NCBI RefSeq assembly: GCF_001665575.1
Contig: NZ_LZSU01000019.1
Span: 186,001 to 250,000 of the forward strand
DNA length: 64,000 nucleotides
Direction: 5' to 3'
Source: Mycobacterium sp. 852013-51886_SCH5428379
Lineage (GTDB): Bacteria; Actinomycetota; Actinomycetes; Mycobacteriales; Mycobacteriaceae
Within the stretch, counting starts at the first letter, position 1. Each line of letters starts with the position of its first letter. The notes beneath the pieces were generated by a model. The model was given only the letters and a program-made list of their open reading frames with translations, ran no database searches and was not told where the DNA came from. Both the position numbers and the translations under genes were made by a program. Below, piece after piece: positions 55,191 to 63,447 of this stretch.

Positions 55191-56024
55191 TTACACCGGC
55201 GCGGTGACGAAGTCGATCAGCTCCTCCACCCGCCCGATCAGCGCGGGTTCGAGGTCGGTCCAGTCCCGCACCCGCCCGCGGATCCGGCGCCAGGCGGCCG
55301 CGATGTCGGCCTGAGTGGCATGCGGCCACCCCATCGCCTCGCACACCCCGTGTTTCCAGTCGATGCCGCGCGGCACCTCGGGCCAGGCCGACACCCCCAG
55401 CCGGGCGGGCTTCACCGCCTGCCAGATGTCGATGTACGGATGCCCCACCACCAGGGCGTGCTCTCCGTAGGGGCCGCGCCGGACCGCCTCCGCGATCCGG
55501 GTCTCCTTGCTTCCGGTGACGAGATGGTCGACGAGCACACCGAGCCGCCTGCCGGGTGCGGGCCGGAACTCCTCGACGATCGCGGCCAGATCGTCGACGC
55601 CGCCGAGATGTTCGACCACCACGCCCTCGATGCGCAGATCGTCGCCCCACACCTGTTCGACGAGTTCGGCGTCATGGCGGCCCTCGACGTAGATGCGACT
55701 CGCCAGGGCGGTCCGCGCCCGGGCCTGCCGTACGGCCACCGAACCCGACGCGGTCCGCGCCGCCACGGGGGCGCGGCGCGGTGCGGTCAGGATCACCGGT
55801 TTGCCGTCGAGTAGGAAGCCGGGCCCGAGCGGGAACGCCCGCGTACGGCCGCGCCGGTCCTCCAGATCGACGGCGCCGGATTCGACACGGACGACGGCGC
55901 CGACGTAGCCGGACTGTGCGTCCTCGACCACCATGCCCAGCTCGACCGGCTGTTCGGTGGAGCGGGTGCGGGTCGGCGTATGCGGATTGCGGGCCAGGAT
56001 GTCGCGGCCGTAGCGATCGGTCAC
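55191..56024 (-). CDS. DUF3097 family protein with TOPRIM-like segment
   Basis: A 277-aa actinobacterial protein of unknown function. The N-terminal part (ELGMVVEDAQSGYVGAVVRV, then VDLEDRRGRTRAFPLGPGF) looks like a small beta-barrel. The centre has IYVEGRHDAELVEQVWGDDL and VVEHLGGVDDLAAIV, resembling the Glu and acidic positions of a TOPRIM nuclease/primase fold, followed by VLVDHLVTGSKETRIAEAV, which may supply DxD-like acids. It lies 9 nt upstream of rarA on the same strand, so a role in DNA metabolism is a reasonable inference, untested. Confidence 0.8.
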   Translation of the reverse strand: MTDRYGRDILARNPHTPTRTRSTEQPVELGMVVEDAQSGYVGAVVRVESGAVDLEDRRGRTRAFPLGPGFLLDGKPVILTAPRRAPVAARTASGSVAVRQARARTALASRIYVEGRHDAELVEQVWGDDLRIEGVVVEHLGGVDDLAAIVEEFRPAPGRRLGVLVDHLVTGSKETRIAEAVRRGPYGEHALVVGHPYIDIWQAVKPARLGVSAWPEVPRGIDWKHGVCEAMGWPHATQADIAAAWRRIRGRVRDWTDLEPALIGRVEELIDFVTAPV

Positions 56025-56073
56025 CGGGTGATCCTAGAGGCCCCACCCCGCGCGAGCAGACATCGAAACGCGC

Positions 56074-57153
56074 TCAGGACTGCTGCTGCTGACGATTCGC
56101 GTTGAGGTCGGCGAGCTTGACCGGATCGGAGGTGATGTCGTCGATGACCGTGTGGATGAAACGCATCTTCTCCAGCACCGGCGGCGGCAGCACGAACGGG
56201 TAGAGGTCCTCGCGACCCATCGACCGGTTGACCATGTTCAGCGACCAGGACAGCGGCAACCACATGTCGATGATCGTGTCGAAGCCGCTCGGCCCGAGGT
56301 TGCGGCGTTCGAAGGTGGCGCCCGCCGGTGCGAATCCGAAAGCCGCTGCGGTGTCGAGGGTGTCGCGAATGTGCAGATAGTGAGCGAAGGTCTCCGCCCA
56401 GTCCTCCGCGGCGTGCATGGTGGCGTAGGAGGAGACGTAGTTCTTGGCCCAGCCGGTGGGCGCGCCCTCGCTGTAGTGGCGGTCCAACGCGTCCTGATAG
56501 CTCGCGTCCGGGTCGCCGAACAGCTCGACGAACTGCGCCTTGTACTCCGGCGACGGGCCGACCAGCCGGTAGTAGTAATAGTGGCCGATCTCGTGACGGA
56601 AGTGGCCGAGCAGCGTGCGGTACGGCTCCTCCATCGCGATGCGCAACTGTTCGCGGTGCACGTCGTCACCCTCGGCGAGATCCAGGGTGATGACGCCGTT
56701 GGCGTGACCGGTGAACACTTTCTCGTTCTCGCTCGACAACAGGTCGAAGGCCAGCCCGTAGTCGGGATCCTCGTCGCGGCCGACGATCGGCAGCTTGAGT
56801 TCGTGCAGTTCGGCGATCAGCCGGCGCTTGGCCCGCTCGGCAGCCGCGAACGCCGCCAGCGCCTTCTTGTCGGCGTCGTTGGGCCGGGTCCGCGTCAGCT
56901 CGCACGAGGCGCACAGCCGCGGACCGTCAGAGCCCCGCTCGACCAACCAATTGCACTCGGCCAGATGACGATTCACGCACAGCTCGTAGTGGCTCTCGTC
57001 GACCGCACCGGCGTGCCCGCTCTCGTCCGGCGGTGCGATCACCAGCAGCGCCATATCCTCGAGGGAGAACCCCAGCGCACTCTTGCAGTTCAGGCACAGC
57101 GAGTTCTCGAACGCCAGCCGCTGACCGCAGTTCGGACAGTTGAAGTCACGCAT
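56074..57153 (-). CDS. zinc-ribbon metallopeptidase-like protein (Rv2568c-like)
   Basis: A 359-aa protein beginning with a zinc ribbon (FNCPNCGQRLAFENSLCLNC, Cys pairs at residues 6/9 and 20/23) and a further pair in CASCELTR. A metalloprotease-like HExxH sits in HFRHEIGHYYYYRL, and AEDWAETFAHYLHIRDTLD may supply the third ligand. Family annotation is putative zinc-binding metallopeptidase; no substrate is known. ATG at 57151-57153 gives the zinc-ribbon start and an 8-nt overlap with the transglutaminase gene. Third gene of the ATP-grasp/transglutaminase/metallopeptidase operon. Confidence 0.85.
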   Translation of the reverse strand: MRDFNCPNCGQRLAFENSLCLNCKSALGFSLEDMALLVIAPPDESGHAGAVDESHYELCVNRHLAECNWLVERGSDGPRLCASCELTRTRPNDADKKALAAFAAAERAKRRLIAELHELKLPIVGRDEDPDYGLAFDLLSSENEKVFTGHANGVITLDLAEGDDVHREQLRIAMEEPYRTLLGHFRHEIGHYYYYRLVGPSPEYKAQFVELFGDPDASYQDALDRHYSEGAPTGWAKNYVSSYATMHAAEDWAETFAHYLHIRDTLDTAAAFGFAPAGATFERRNLGPSGFDTIIDMWLPLSWSLNMVNRSMGREDLYPFVLPPPVLEKMRFIHTVIDDITSDPVKLADLNANRQQQQS

Positions 57154-58042
57154 CCACACCCACCCCCTCACACGGTGCCACGTCGACCGACACCTCGATG
57201 TTGCTGCTGTGCGAATCGGTGTAGATGATGCCCCGCAGCGGCGGGACGTCGGCGTAGTCGCGGCCGAAACCCACCACCACATATCGTTCGTCGATCAACT
57301 GGTCGTTGGTCGGATCGATGGCCAGCCACTGATTCTGCGGGGTCCACACCGCGGCCCATGCGTGGGTCGCGTCGACGCCTACCATGCGTTCCTTTCCGGG
57401 GGGCGGGTCCGTGGCCAGATAGCCCGACACGTAGCTCGCGGCGAGACCGTTGGCACGCAGGCAGGCAATGGCGAGCCGCGCGAAGTCCTGACATACCCCT
57501 TCACCGGCGGCCAAAACCTCGCCGACCCGCGTCGAGACGGTGGTGGAGCCGGACCGGTAGGTGAAATCGGTGAAGATCCGCGCCGAGAGATCCCGGAGCA
57601 CCTCGATCAGCGGGCGCCCCGGTTCGAAACTCGGTGCGGCGTAGGCCCGTACTGCGTCGGTGATCTCCGGCGTCTGCAGATCCAGGGTGAACTCGACGGC
57701 CAGCGCGGCGTCCGCGCCGACCGGCCGCGCGATCTCCCACGGCGCGCTCGCGGATCCGGTGCAGTAGCGCTCCGGTTCCACCGGATCGACCTCGACGAGG
57801 GATCTGCTGACCACCGCGAGCCGGCGGTGCCGCTCGGTGACGTGGAAGTACGAGCTGAGGTTGCCGTAGACGTCGCGGCTGGTCGAGCTGTCGGTGGGGG
57901 CCGGTTCGATGTCCAGTCGATGGGTCAGGCAGCGCTGCCCGACGGTGTCGCGTGGCGTCAGGAATCCGCGGCCGTAGGAGCTGGTGACGTCGCCGGAGTA
58001 GTCGTAGACCGTGCGGTGGGTGATCCCGTAGCAGCGCGTCAC
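57146..58042 (-). CDS. transglutaminase-like cysteine protease-fold protein (Rv2569c-like)
   Basis: A 298-aa protein with an N-terminal beta domain (GITHRTVYDYSGDVTSSYGR) and a transglutaminase core: nucleophile Cys in GEGVCQDFARLAIACLRANG, His in VGVDATHAWAAVW and Asp in LAIDPTNDQLIDERYVVV. Bacterial members more often hydrolyse or transfer peptide bonds than crosslink proteins. GTG at 58040-58042 overlaps the ATP-grasp gene stop by 4 nt. Its link to an ATP-grasp/alpha-E protein is conserved in many bacteria and points to peptide synthesis and processing, not yet demonstrated to my knowledge. Confidence 0.88.
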   Translation of the reverse strand: MTRCYGITHRTVYDYSGDVTSSYGRGFLTPRDTVGQRCLTHRLDIEPAPTDSSTSRDVYGNLSSYFHVTERHRRLAVVSRSLVEVDPVEPERYCTGSASAPWEIARPVGADAALAVEFTLDLQTPEITDAVRAYAAPSFEPGRPLIEVLRDLSARIFTDFTYRSGSTTVSTRVGEVLAAGEGVCQDFARLAIACLRANGLAASYVSGYLATDPPPGKERMVGVDATHAWAAVWTPQNQWLAIDPTNDQLIDERYVVVGFGRDYADVPPLRGIIYTDSHSSNIEVSVDVAPCEGVGVDA

Positions 58043-60645
58043 GGCAACACCCGCCGAACGCCGGGTCCCCACAGCGGCTGCATGTCTCCGGGCAGCGACA
58101 GATGGCTGGCGGTGATCGCCGCCGACAGCTCGCGCAGATCGCGGGTGATGCCGTCGAGCAGCTCGGTCAGGGCATCCCGGTGGCCCGCGGCGTCGACGAC
58201 CTCGAGATCGTCGGGGTCGACCCGGCGCAGCCGCACCGTCAGATCCTCGACGATCCGTTCCGGCCGCGACGATCCCGACGAGCCGGGCAGGGCCCGCAGC
58301 CCGGCGCGCAGCCGGTCGAACTGGAAGACCAGCGACCGCGGATTCTGCGGGTCGAACAGCACGAGATCGGCGACGGCGGCGACACTGACGTTGCCCAGGG
58401 TGCGCCGTCGGTAGCTGATCGCGGATTCGCATGCGGCGAGCGCGGATTCGGTGATGGTCCGTTCGGCGCTCCGTGCCCGCACCCGGCCGAGTGTGGCGCC
58501 CAGCAGCGCGGTCAGCGCCTGTCCGCGTTCGATGCGCTTACCGATGTCCATCATCGTCCAGCCGACGTCCTGCACCATCGACTCGGCGGCGACCCCCGAC
58601 AGGGCCAGCATGCCCGCCAGTGTCAGGCTGTGCGCCGATGCGAGGTAGGCCTCCCCCTCGGCCTGCGAATCCGGGGGTGCGGCCGAGGAGTCCAGCACCC
58701 CACGCTCCACCGCCGTCAGCACCATCCAGGTGTCGTTGGACATCTGGTCGCGCACCGAGCGGGCCGCGAAACCCAACCGCTCGACAGCCTGGGCCAGCGA
58801 TCCGGGCCGATGCCGGTCGGCGGTCAGCGCCCACAGCGTCGTCGGTGCGGTGGCGATCATCTCGGCGTGGTCGCCGTCGGCCCCGGTGTCGGTGCCGGTG
58901 ATCTGACCGATTGCGGTGAGCAGTACCGGAACACATTCGCTCTCGGGCGAATCCTGGTGGTAGCGGAACTCGTGGAAACGCTGCCGCGTGACGGTCAGCA
59001 GCCGGGCCATGTGTTCGGCGCGCTCGGCGTAGCGCCCCATCCAGAACAGGTCCGACAGCACGCGCGGGGAACTGACGACGCGGGTGGGGGTACCGGTGAC
59101 GGTGATGGAGGCGGGTTCGGACGGCGTGCGCTCGGCCTGCGCCCGCGCCGGGGGTCGCACCCAGACATCCTTGGCGGCAACGCTTTCCAGGCGGGTGGCG
59201 CCGTGACCGGAGGCCAGCAGGTATCCGAGCCCGCCCGCCATGGGCGCGTACCCGCCGGGCTGGGCGACGGTGAACAACCGCATGCCCACCCCGGCCGCGG
59301 ACAGCCCGCGGCGCCGCAGATTGGTCGGCGCCGAGGAGAACTGCGGGAGCTCCTGGCCGACCCACTCCCACGGGGTGGCCTCGATGCGCGCGGTCAGTTC
59401 TGCGCGCGCCTTCGCCGTCAGCAGCGGTCCCACGATCGGCTCCGCGCCGGTGACCGATCGGATCACCAGCGACGACAGGTGGGTGAGCAGATGCGAACGC
59501 TCCAGGTCGATTCCGGCCCAGTACAGCGGCGCGGTCGGCAACGTCGGCGTCTCGTCGAGCAGCAGCCTGGACAACTCCGGCAGGAACCGCGTCACGCCGG
59601 GGCTCTCCAGGATCCCGCTGCCCAGGGTGTTGACCACCGTGACCGTGCCGCGGCGCAGTGCCTCGACCAGGCCGACCACCCCGAGGCGCGAATCGGCGCG
59701 CAGATCCAACGGGTCGGCGTAGGCGGCGTCGACGCGGCGCAACACCACGTCGACACGTTTGAGCGTGCCCAGCGAGCGCATCCACAGCCTGCCGTCGCGC
59801 ACCACGAGGTCTTCGCTCTCGACCAGCGGGAAGCCCAGCACACTGGCCAGGTAGGCCTGGTCGAACGCGGTCTCGGACATGGTGCCCGGGCTCAACACCA
59901 CGACGACGGGTTCGTCGGCCGCCTCGGGGGCGGCTTCGAGCAGCGCCAGCCGCAGGGCCTGGGCCCACGGCGTGACGGGCCGGGGACCGATCCGTTCGTA
60001 GAGGTCGGGGACGGCGTGGGCGACCACCCGCCGGTCGGCCAGCGCGTAGCCGGCACCGGACGGCGCCTGCGTCCAGTCGGCGTTGACGCGGAATCCGCCG
60101 TCGGCGCCGCGGCTGACGTCGCAGCCGTGCATGAACAGCTGCCGTCGCCCCGGCACCGCGATCCCCCGCGCCGCGCGCACGTATCCGGGGTGGGCGAACA
60201 GCAGTTGCGGCGGCAGCACCCCGCTGGTGATCGAGCGGCGGTCGCCGTAGAGATCGGCCAGTACGGCGTCGAGGATGCGTGACCGTTGGACGACACCGGT
60301 CTCGAGCACGTCCCAGTCGGCCGGTGAGAGCAGCAGCGGCAGTCCGTCGAGTCGCCAGGAGACGGGGCCTTCCTCGCCGTCGGGCCGGATGTAGGTGATG
60401 CCGTCGTTGTCGACCAGACCGCGCACGGTGTCGCGCAGTCGGTTCAGGCCGGCGCGGCCGCGCTCGCCGACGCCCTCGGCGAGTTCCTGCCAGACCGGGC
60501 GGACGTCGCCCGCGGCGTCGACGAACTCGTCATAGAGGGTCGGGGTTCCGCCGCGCGGATCGAAGAGCGCCTGCTGCGCGCGGGCGCTGCGGTACCCGGC
60601 GAGCACATCATCGAGCTCCGGGGAGCCCATCGCGCGGAGAACCAT
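58039..60645 (-). CDS. circularly permuted ATP-grasp fused to an alpha-E domain (Rv2567-like)
   Basis: An 868-aa two-domain protein. The first half (to about residue 520) is a circularly permuted type 2 ATP-grasp ligase: GITYIRPDGEEGPVSWRLDG, RRQLFMHGCDVSRGADGGFR, VVVLSPGTMSETAFDQAYLA and VVNTLGSGILESPGVTRFLP. The second half is the helical alpha-E domain, beginning LSDLFWMGRYAERAEHMARL and ending RDLRELSAAITASHLSLPG. Fusion of the two is usual in mycobacteria. Expected chemistry: ATP-dependent amide or peptide bond formation. Starts at 60645 or 60630 are both possible. First gene of the three-gene operon. Confidence 0.88.
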   Translation of the reverse strand: MVLRAMGSPELDDVLAGYRSARAQQALFDPRGGTPTLYDEFVDAAGDVRPVWQELAEGVGERGRAGLNRLRDTVRGLVDNDGITYIRPDGEEGPVSWRLDGLPLLLSPADWDVLETGVVQRSRILDAVLADLYGDRRSITSGVLPPQLLFAHPGYVRAARGIAVPGRRQLFMHGCDVSRGADGGFRVNADWTQAPSGAGYALADRRVVAHAVPDLYERIGPRPVTPWAQALRLALLEAAPEAADEPVVVVLSPGTMSETAFDQAYLASVLGFPLVESEDLVVRDGRLWMRSLGTLKRVDVVLRRVDAAYADPLDLRADSRLGVVGLVEALRRGTVTVVNTLGSGILESPGVTRFLPELSRLLLDETPTLPTAPLYWAGIDLERSHLLTHLSSLVIRSVTGAEPIVGPLLTAKARAELTARIEATPWEWVGQELPQFSSAPTNLRRRGLSAAGVGMRLFTVAQPGGYAPMAGGLGYLLASGHGATRLESVAAKDVWVRPPARAQAERTPSEPASITVTGTPTRVVSSPRVLSDLFWMGRYAERAEHMARLLTVTRQRFHEFRYHQDSPESECVPVLLTAIGQITGTDTGADGDHAEMIATAPTTLWALTADRHRPGSLAQAVERLGFAARSVRDQMSNDTWMVLTAVERGVLDSSAAPPDSQAEGEAYLASAHSLTLAGMLALSGVAAESMVQDVGWTMMDIGKRIERGQALTALLGATLGRVRARSAERTITESALAACESAISYRRRTLGNVSVAAVADLVLFDPQNPRSLVFQFDRLRAGLRALPGSSGSSRPERIVEDLTVRLRRVDPDDLEVVDAAGHRDALTELLDGITRDLRELSAAITASHLSLPGDMQPLWGPGVRRVLP

Positions 60646-60706
60646 CACAGCGAGACGGTACGCACCCGGTCAGAGGTGCGCATGCGGTCCGGCAGTGGTG
60701 TCGCCC

Positions 60707-61612
60707 TCATCCGGCCAGGCGCCGGGTCCACAGCACGAGCGCTCCGGCGACGACCACCGCGACGATGTTGAGGACCAGTTGCAGGGCGGACTGCGCGGCG
60801 ATGTCCCAGTCGCCGACCGTCGCGGCGACGACCGCGTAACCGGCCGCCGGCACGGTGGTCACCGAGATGAACACTCCTACCAGCGCCGCCGATTTCGCCG
60901 ACACCAGCGACAGCATGCCGGCCGCGCCGGCGAGCAACGCGACGACGAGTGAGAGTGGGCCGACCCGGAAGATGAAGTCGACCTCTTCGAGGTGCCGGGT
61001 GCTGGCCAGCTCGATCCACCCGAGCGCCTCCCCGGCGAGCACCGCGACCGCGGTGATCGCCATCGCGATCGGAAAGCCGATCACCAGCGCCAGCCCGGCA
61101 CGGCGTGCGAGGTAGGCACGTTTGCGCACCAGCGCGACCGCCAGCGCGGCGAGCGGGCCGAATTCGGGCCCGACCACCATGCCGCCGACGACCGTCACCG
61201 GAGAGTCGGTGGCCACCCCGATTGCGGCGATCAGGCACGCCAGCGTGAGGAAGGCGACGAAGGTGACGTTGAGCGTGGACTCCTCGCGGGTGCGGGCGGC
61301 CAGTTCGTCCCACACCACGGCATCGGCCGGATCACCCTCGGCCTCGTTCTCGGCGCGGTAGGCGCGCGCGGAGAGCACGGTGTCGACGAGGTCGAGCGTG
61401 ATGGCCCCGCGCTCCTTGACGCCGATCTTCTTCAGCGCGTCGATGACCTCGTTGGCCGACTCCCTGGCCAACTCCGCGGTGATCTCGTCGCCGCGCGGGT
61501 CGAGGGCGGCATCGCGATGAAACACCAGGTGGGTCACGCCGGGGTTGCCGGTCAGCAACTCGAGTACGGCCTCACGGAGCCCGGGTGGCGCGATGACCCG
61601 AAGATGCAGCAC
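60707..61612 (-). CDS. DUF389 family membrane protein
   Basis: A 301-aa protein. The N-terminal cytoplasmic part (about 1-110) includes MLHLRVIAPPGLREAVLELL and ANEVIDALKKIGVKERGAIT. The membrane half starts VTFVAFLTLACLIAAIGVAT and has about six helices, including SPVTVVGGMVVGPEFGPLAA, the DUF389 signature, and LVLNIVAVVVAGALVLWTRR. Function unknown; often annotated as a hydrophobic-domain or TIGR00341-type protein. It stands between the HxlR gene (15 nt upstream) and the ATP-grasp gene on the same strand. Confidence 0.87.
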   Translation of the reverse strand: MLHLRVIAPPGLREAVLELLTGNPGVTHLVFHRDAALDPRGDEITAELARESANEVIDALKKIGVKERGAITLDLVDTVLSARAYRAENEAEGDPADAVVWDELAARTREESTLNVTFVAFLTLACLIAAIGVATDSPVTVVGGMVVGPEFGPLAALAVALVRKRAYLARRAGLALVIGFPIAMAITAVAVLAGEALGWIELASTRHLEEVDFIFRVGPLSLVVALLAGAAGMLSLVSAKSAALVGVFISVTTVPAAGYAVVAATVGDWDIAAQSALQLVLNIVAVVVAGALVLWTRRLAG

Positions 61613-61627
61613 CGGCCGAGAGTAGCG

Positions 61628-62092
61628 TCACCGGACCAGCCGTACGCCCAGTTCGGCGACCGGTACCTCGTGGCCCGCCGCGCAGCGGATCTCGACGCTC
61701 GCCTGCTCGCCACAGCCCTGATGGGTCAGCCGCAGCCGGGTGTCGTCGATGTGCCTGCGGCCCCATTCGAACAGCGCCCACACCACGGGCATGAAGTCGC
61801 GGCCCGCGTCGGTCAGCACGTACTCGTCGCGGCTGCGCTGCCCGGGTTCGCGGTACGGCCGTCGTTCCAGCAACCCGGCGTCGACCAGATCGGTCAGCCG
61901 CGCCGCGGCCGCGGCCTTGGTGACCCCGACCCGCCGCCAGAAGTCGTCGAACCGGGTGGTGCCGTAGAACGCCTCGCGCATCAGCAGCATCGTGGTCTTG
62001 GTGCCGAGTAACGTCATCGTCTTCTCGATCGGACAGTGTCCGACCGCCGACCAGGCGTCGCGGTCGGCCAGCGGACCCTGGAGCACGGCCAC
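61628..62092 (-). CDS. HxlR-family winged-helix transcriptional regulator
   Basis: A 154-aa regulator. The HxlR core is GHCPIEKTMTLLGTKTTMLL, followed by RFDDFWRRVGVTKAAAAARL, the recognition helix, and a wing with YREPGQRSRDEYVLTDAGRD. The C-terminal part has two Cys (QGCGEQASVEIRCAAGHEV) that could respond to metal or redox state. GTG at 62090-62092 follows GAGGGAG. It is divergent from a thiolase across a perfect inverted repeat, so it probably represses the thiolase and itself. Confidence 0.88.
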   Translation of the reverse strand: MAVLQGPLADRDAWSAVGHCPIEKTMTLLGTKTTMLLMREAFYGTTRFDDFWRRVGVTKAAAAARLTDLVDAGLLERRPYREPGQRSRDEYVLTDAGRDFMPVVWALFEWGRRHIDDTRLRLTHQGCGEQASVEIRCAAGHEVPVAELGVRLVR

Positions 62093-62105
62093 GGAATCTC
62101 CCTCA

Positions 62106-62150
62106 CATCTGGGTTGTTTCAACTATACCCAGGTGATATACACCTGGGTA
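62106..62150. promoter_or_regulatory. HxlR operator: perfect 10-bp inverted repeat plus a third half-site
   Basis: TACCCAGGTG (62126-62135) and CACCTGGGTA (62141-62150) form a perfect inverted repeat over the 5-nt spacer ATATA. A third near-copy of the half-site, CATCTGGGT, lies at 62106-62114, next to the HxlR ribosome-binding site. The element covers most of the 88-bp gap between the two divergent genes, so one bound dimer could block both promoters. It fits the size of HxlR/MarR-type operators. Confidence 0.75.
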
Positions 62151-62180
62151 CACAAGACAATACTCAGAGGAGAGTTGGCC

Positions 62181-63365
62181 ATGTCCGGATACTCAGGTCG
62201 CGACGCCGTGATCGTCGGCGCCGTCCGCACCCCGATCGGCAAGGGCAAGCCCGGCGGTGCGCTGCACGGCGTCCTGCCGGCGGATCTGCTCGCCCACAGC
62301 CTCAGGGAGCTGGTCGCGCGCACCGGCATCGATCCGGCCGAGATCGACGACGTCATCGCCGGCGCGGTGACCCAGGTCGGCGACCAGGCCGTCAACATCG
62401 CCCGCAACGCGCTGCTGGGCGCCGGTTTTCCGGAGTCGGTGCCCGGCACCACGGTCGACCGCCAGTGCGGCAGCAGCCAGCAGGCCATCAGTTTCGCCGC
62501 CCAGGGGGTGGTGTCCGGCGCCTACGACATCGTGGTGGCCGCCGGCGTGGAGTCGATGAGCCGCGTGCCGATGGGCACCTCGGTGCTGCCGGGCAGCAAC
62601 CCGTTCGGTGACGGCTTCGCACAGCGCTATCCCGAGGGGCTTGTGCCGCAAGGCATCTCAGCGGAGCTCATCGCAGCCAAGTGGGGGCTGTCGCGCGGGC
62701 AGCTCGACGAGTTCTCCGCTGGCAGCCACGAGAAGGCCGCCGCCGCGACCAAGGAGGGCCGTTTCGACGCCGAACTGGCGCCGATCGCCGGACTCACCAC
62801 TGACGAGATCATCCGGCCCGGCACCACGGTCGAGACGCTGGCGGGGCTCAAACCGGCGTTCTACAACCCCGCCTACGAGGAGCGTTTTCCGCAGATCGGC
62901 TGGGAGATCACCGCGGGCAACAGTTCGCCGCTGTCCGACGGCAGCGCCGCGGTGCTGATCACCACCACCGAGGCCGCCAAGCGGCTCGGGTTGCGTCCGC
63001 TGGCCCGCATCCACACCGCGACCGCGGTCGGCTCGGATCCGCTGTACATGCTCACCGGCGTCATCCCGGCCACCGAGAAGGTACTGACCAGAGCCGGCCT
63101 CGCGCTGTCGGACATCGACCTGTTCGAGGTCAACGAGGCGTTCGCACCCGTCGTCCTGTCGTGGGCGCACGACACGGGTGCCGATCTGGCCAAGACCAAC
63201 GTCAACGGCGGCGCCATCGCAATCGGTCACCCGCTCGGCGCGAGCGGCGTGCGGATCATGACCACGCTGGTCAACGCGCTCGAACAGCGCGACGGCCGCT
63301 ACGGCCTGCATACGATGTGCGAAGCGGGCGGCATGGCCAACGCCACAATCATCGAACGCCTCTGA
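62181..63365 (+). CDS. thiolase / acetyl-CoA C-acyltransferase
   Basis: A 394-aa degradative-type thiolase. N-terminal AVIVGAVRTPIGKGKPGGAL, nucleophilic Cys in TTVDRQCGSSQQAISFAAQG (about residue 92), NEAFAPVVLSWAHDTGAD, catalytic His in NGGAIAIGHPLGASG and the second Cys in HTMCEAGGMANATIIERL. ATG at 62181 has a GAGGAGAG site upstream; the longer frame would read through the operator. It cleaves 3-oxoacyl-CoA; the chain or sterol specificity cannot be read directly. Under likely HxlR control, unusual for a housekeeping thiolase. Confidence 0.9.
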   Translation: MSGYSGRDAVIVGAVRTPIGKGKPGGALHGVLPADLLAHSLRELVARTGIDPAEIDDVIAGAVTQVGDQAVNIARNALLGAGFPESVPGTTVDRQCGSSQQAISFAAQGVVSGAYDIVVAAGVESMSRVPMGTSVLPGSNPFGDGFAQRYPEGLVPQGISAELIAAKWGLSRGQLDEFSAGSHEKAAAATKEGRFDAELAPIAGLTTDEIIRPGTTVETLAGLKPAFYNPAYEERFPQIGWEITAGNSSPLSDGSAAVLITTTEAAKRLGLRPLARIHTATAVGSDPLYMLTGVIPATEKVLTRAGLALSDIDLFEVNEAFAPVVLSWAHDTGADLAKTNVNGGAIAIGHPLGASGVRIMTTLVNALEQRDGRYGLHTMCEAGGMANATIIERL

Positions 63366-63368
63366 AAT

Positions 63369-63435
63369 CTGCGCGAAACAGCGTTCCCGGTCCTCAGGAC
63401 GGCGTCTTCGCAGACTGGAATGCTGTTTCGCGCAG
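63369..63435. repeat. 19-bp-arm inverted repeat between convergent genes
   Basis: The arms at 63369-63387 (CTGCGCGAAACAGCGTTCC) and 63417-63435 are complementary at 18 of 19 positions, the exception being a G-T that pairs as wobble in RNA. The 29-nt loop contains a smaller GTCCT/AGGAC dyad. It fills the 82-bp gap between the convergent thiolase and Ddn-like genes. It could be a bidirectional terminator or a copy of a dispersed palindromic element. Confidence 0.75.
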
Positions 63436-63447
63436 GGGGACGTGCGG

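Noticed and set aside
60645..61313. 222-aa minus-strand frame overlapping the DUF389 gene
   Set aside because: Arg/Gly-rich shadow in another frame; the DUF389 protein has clear membrane helices and a good N-terminus.
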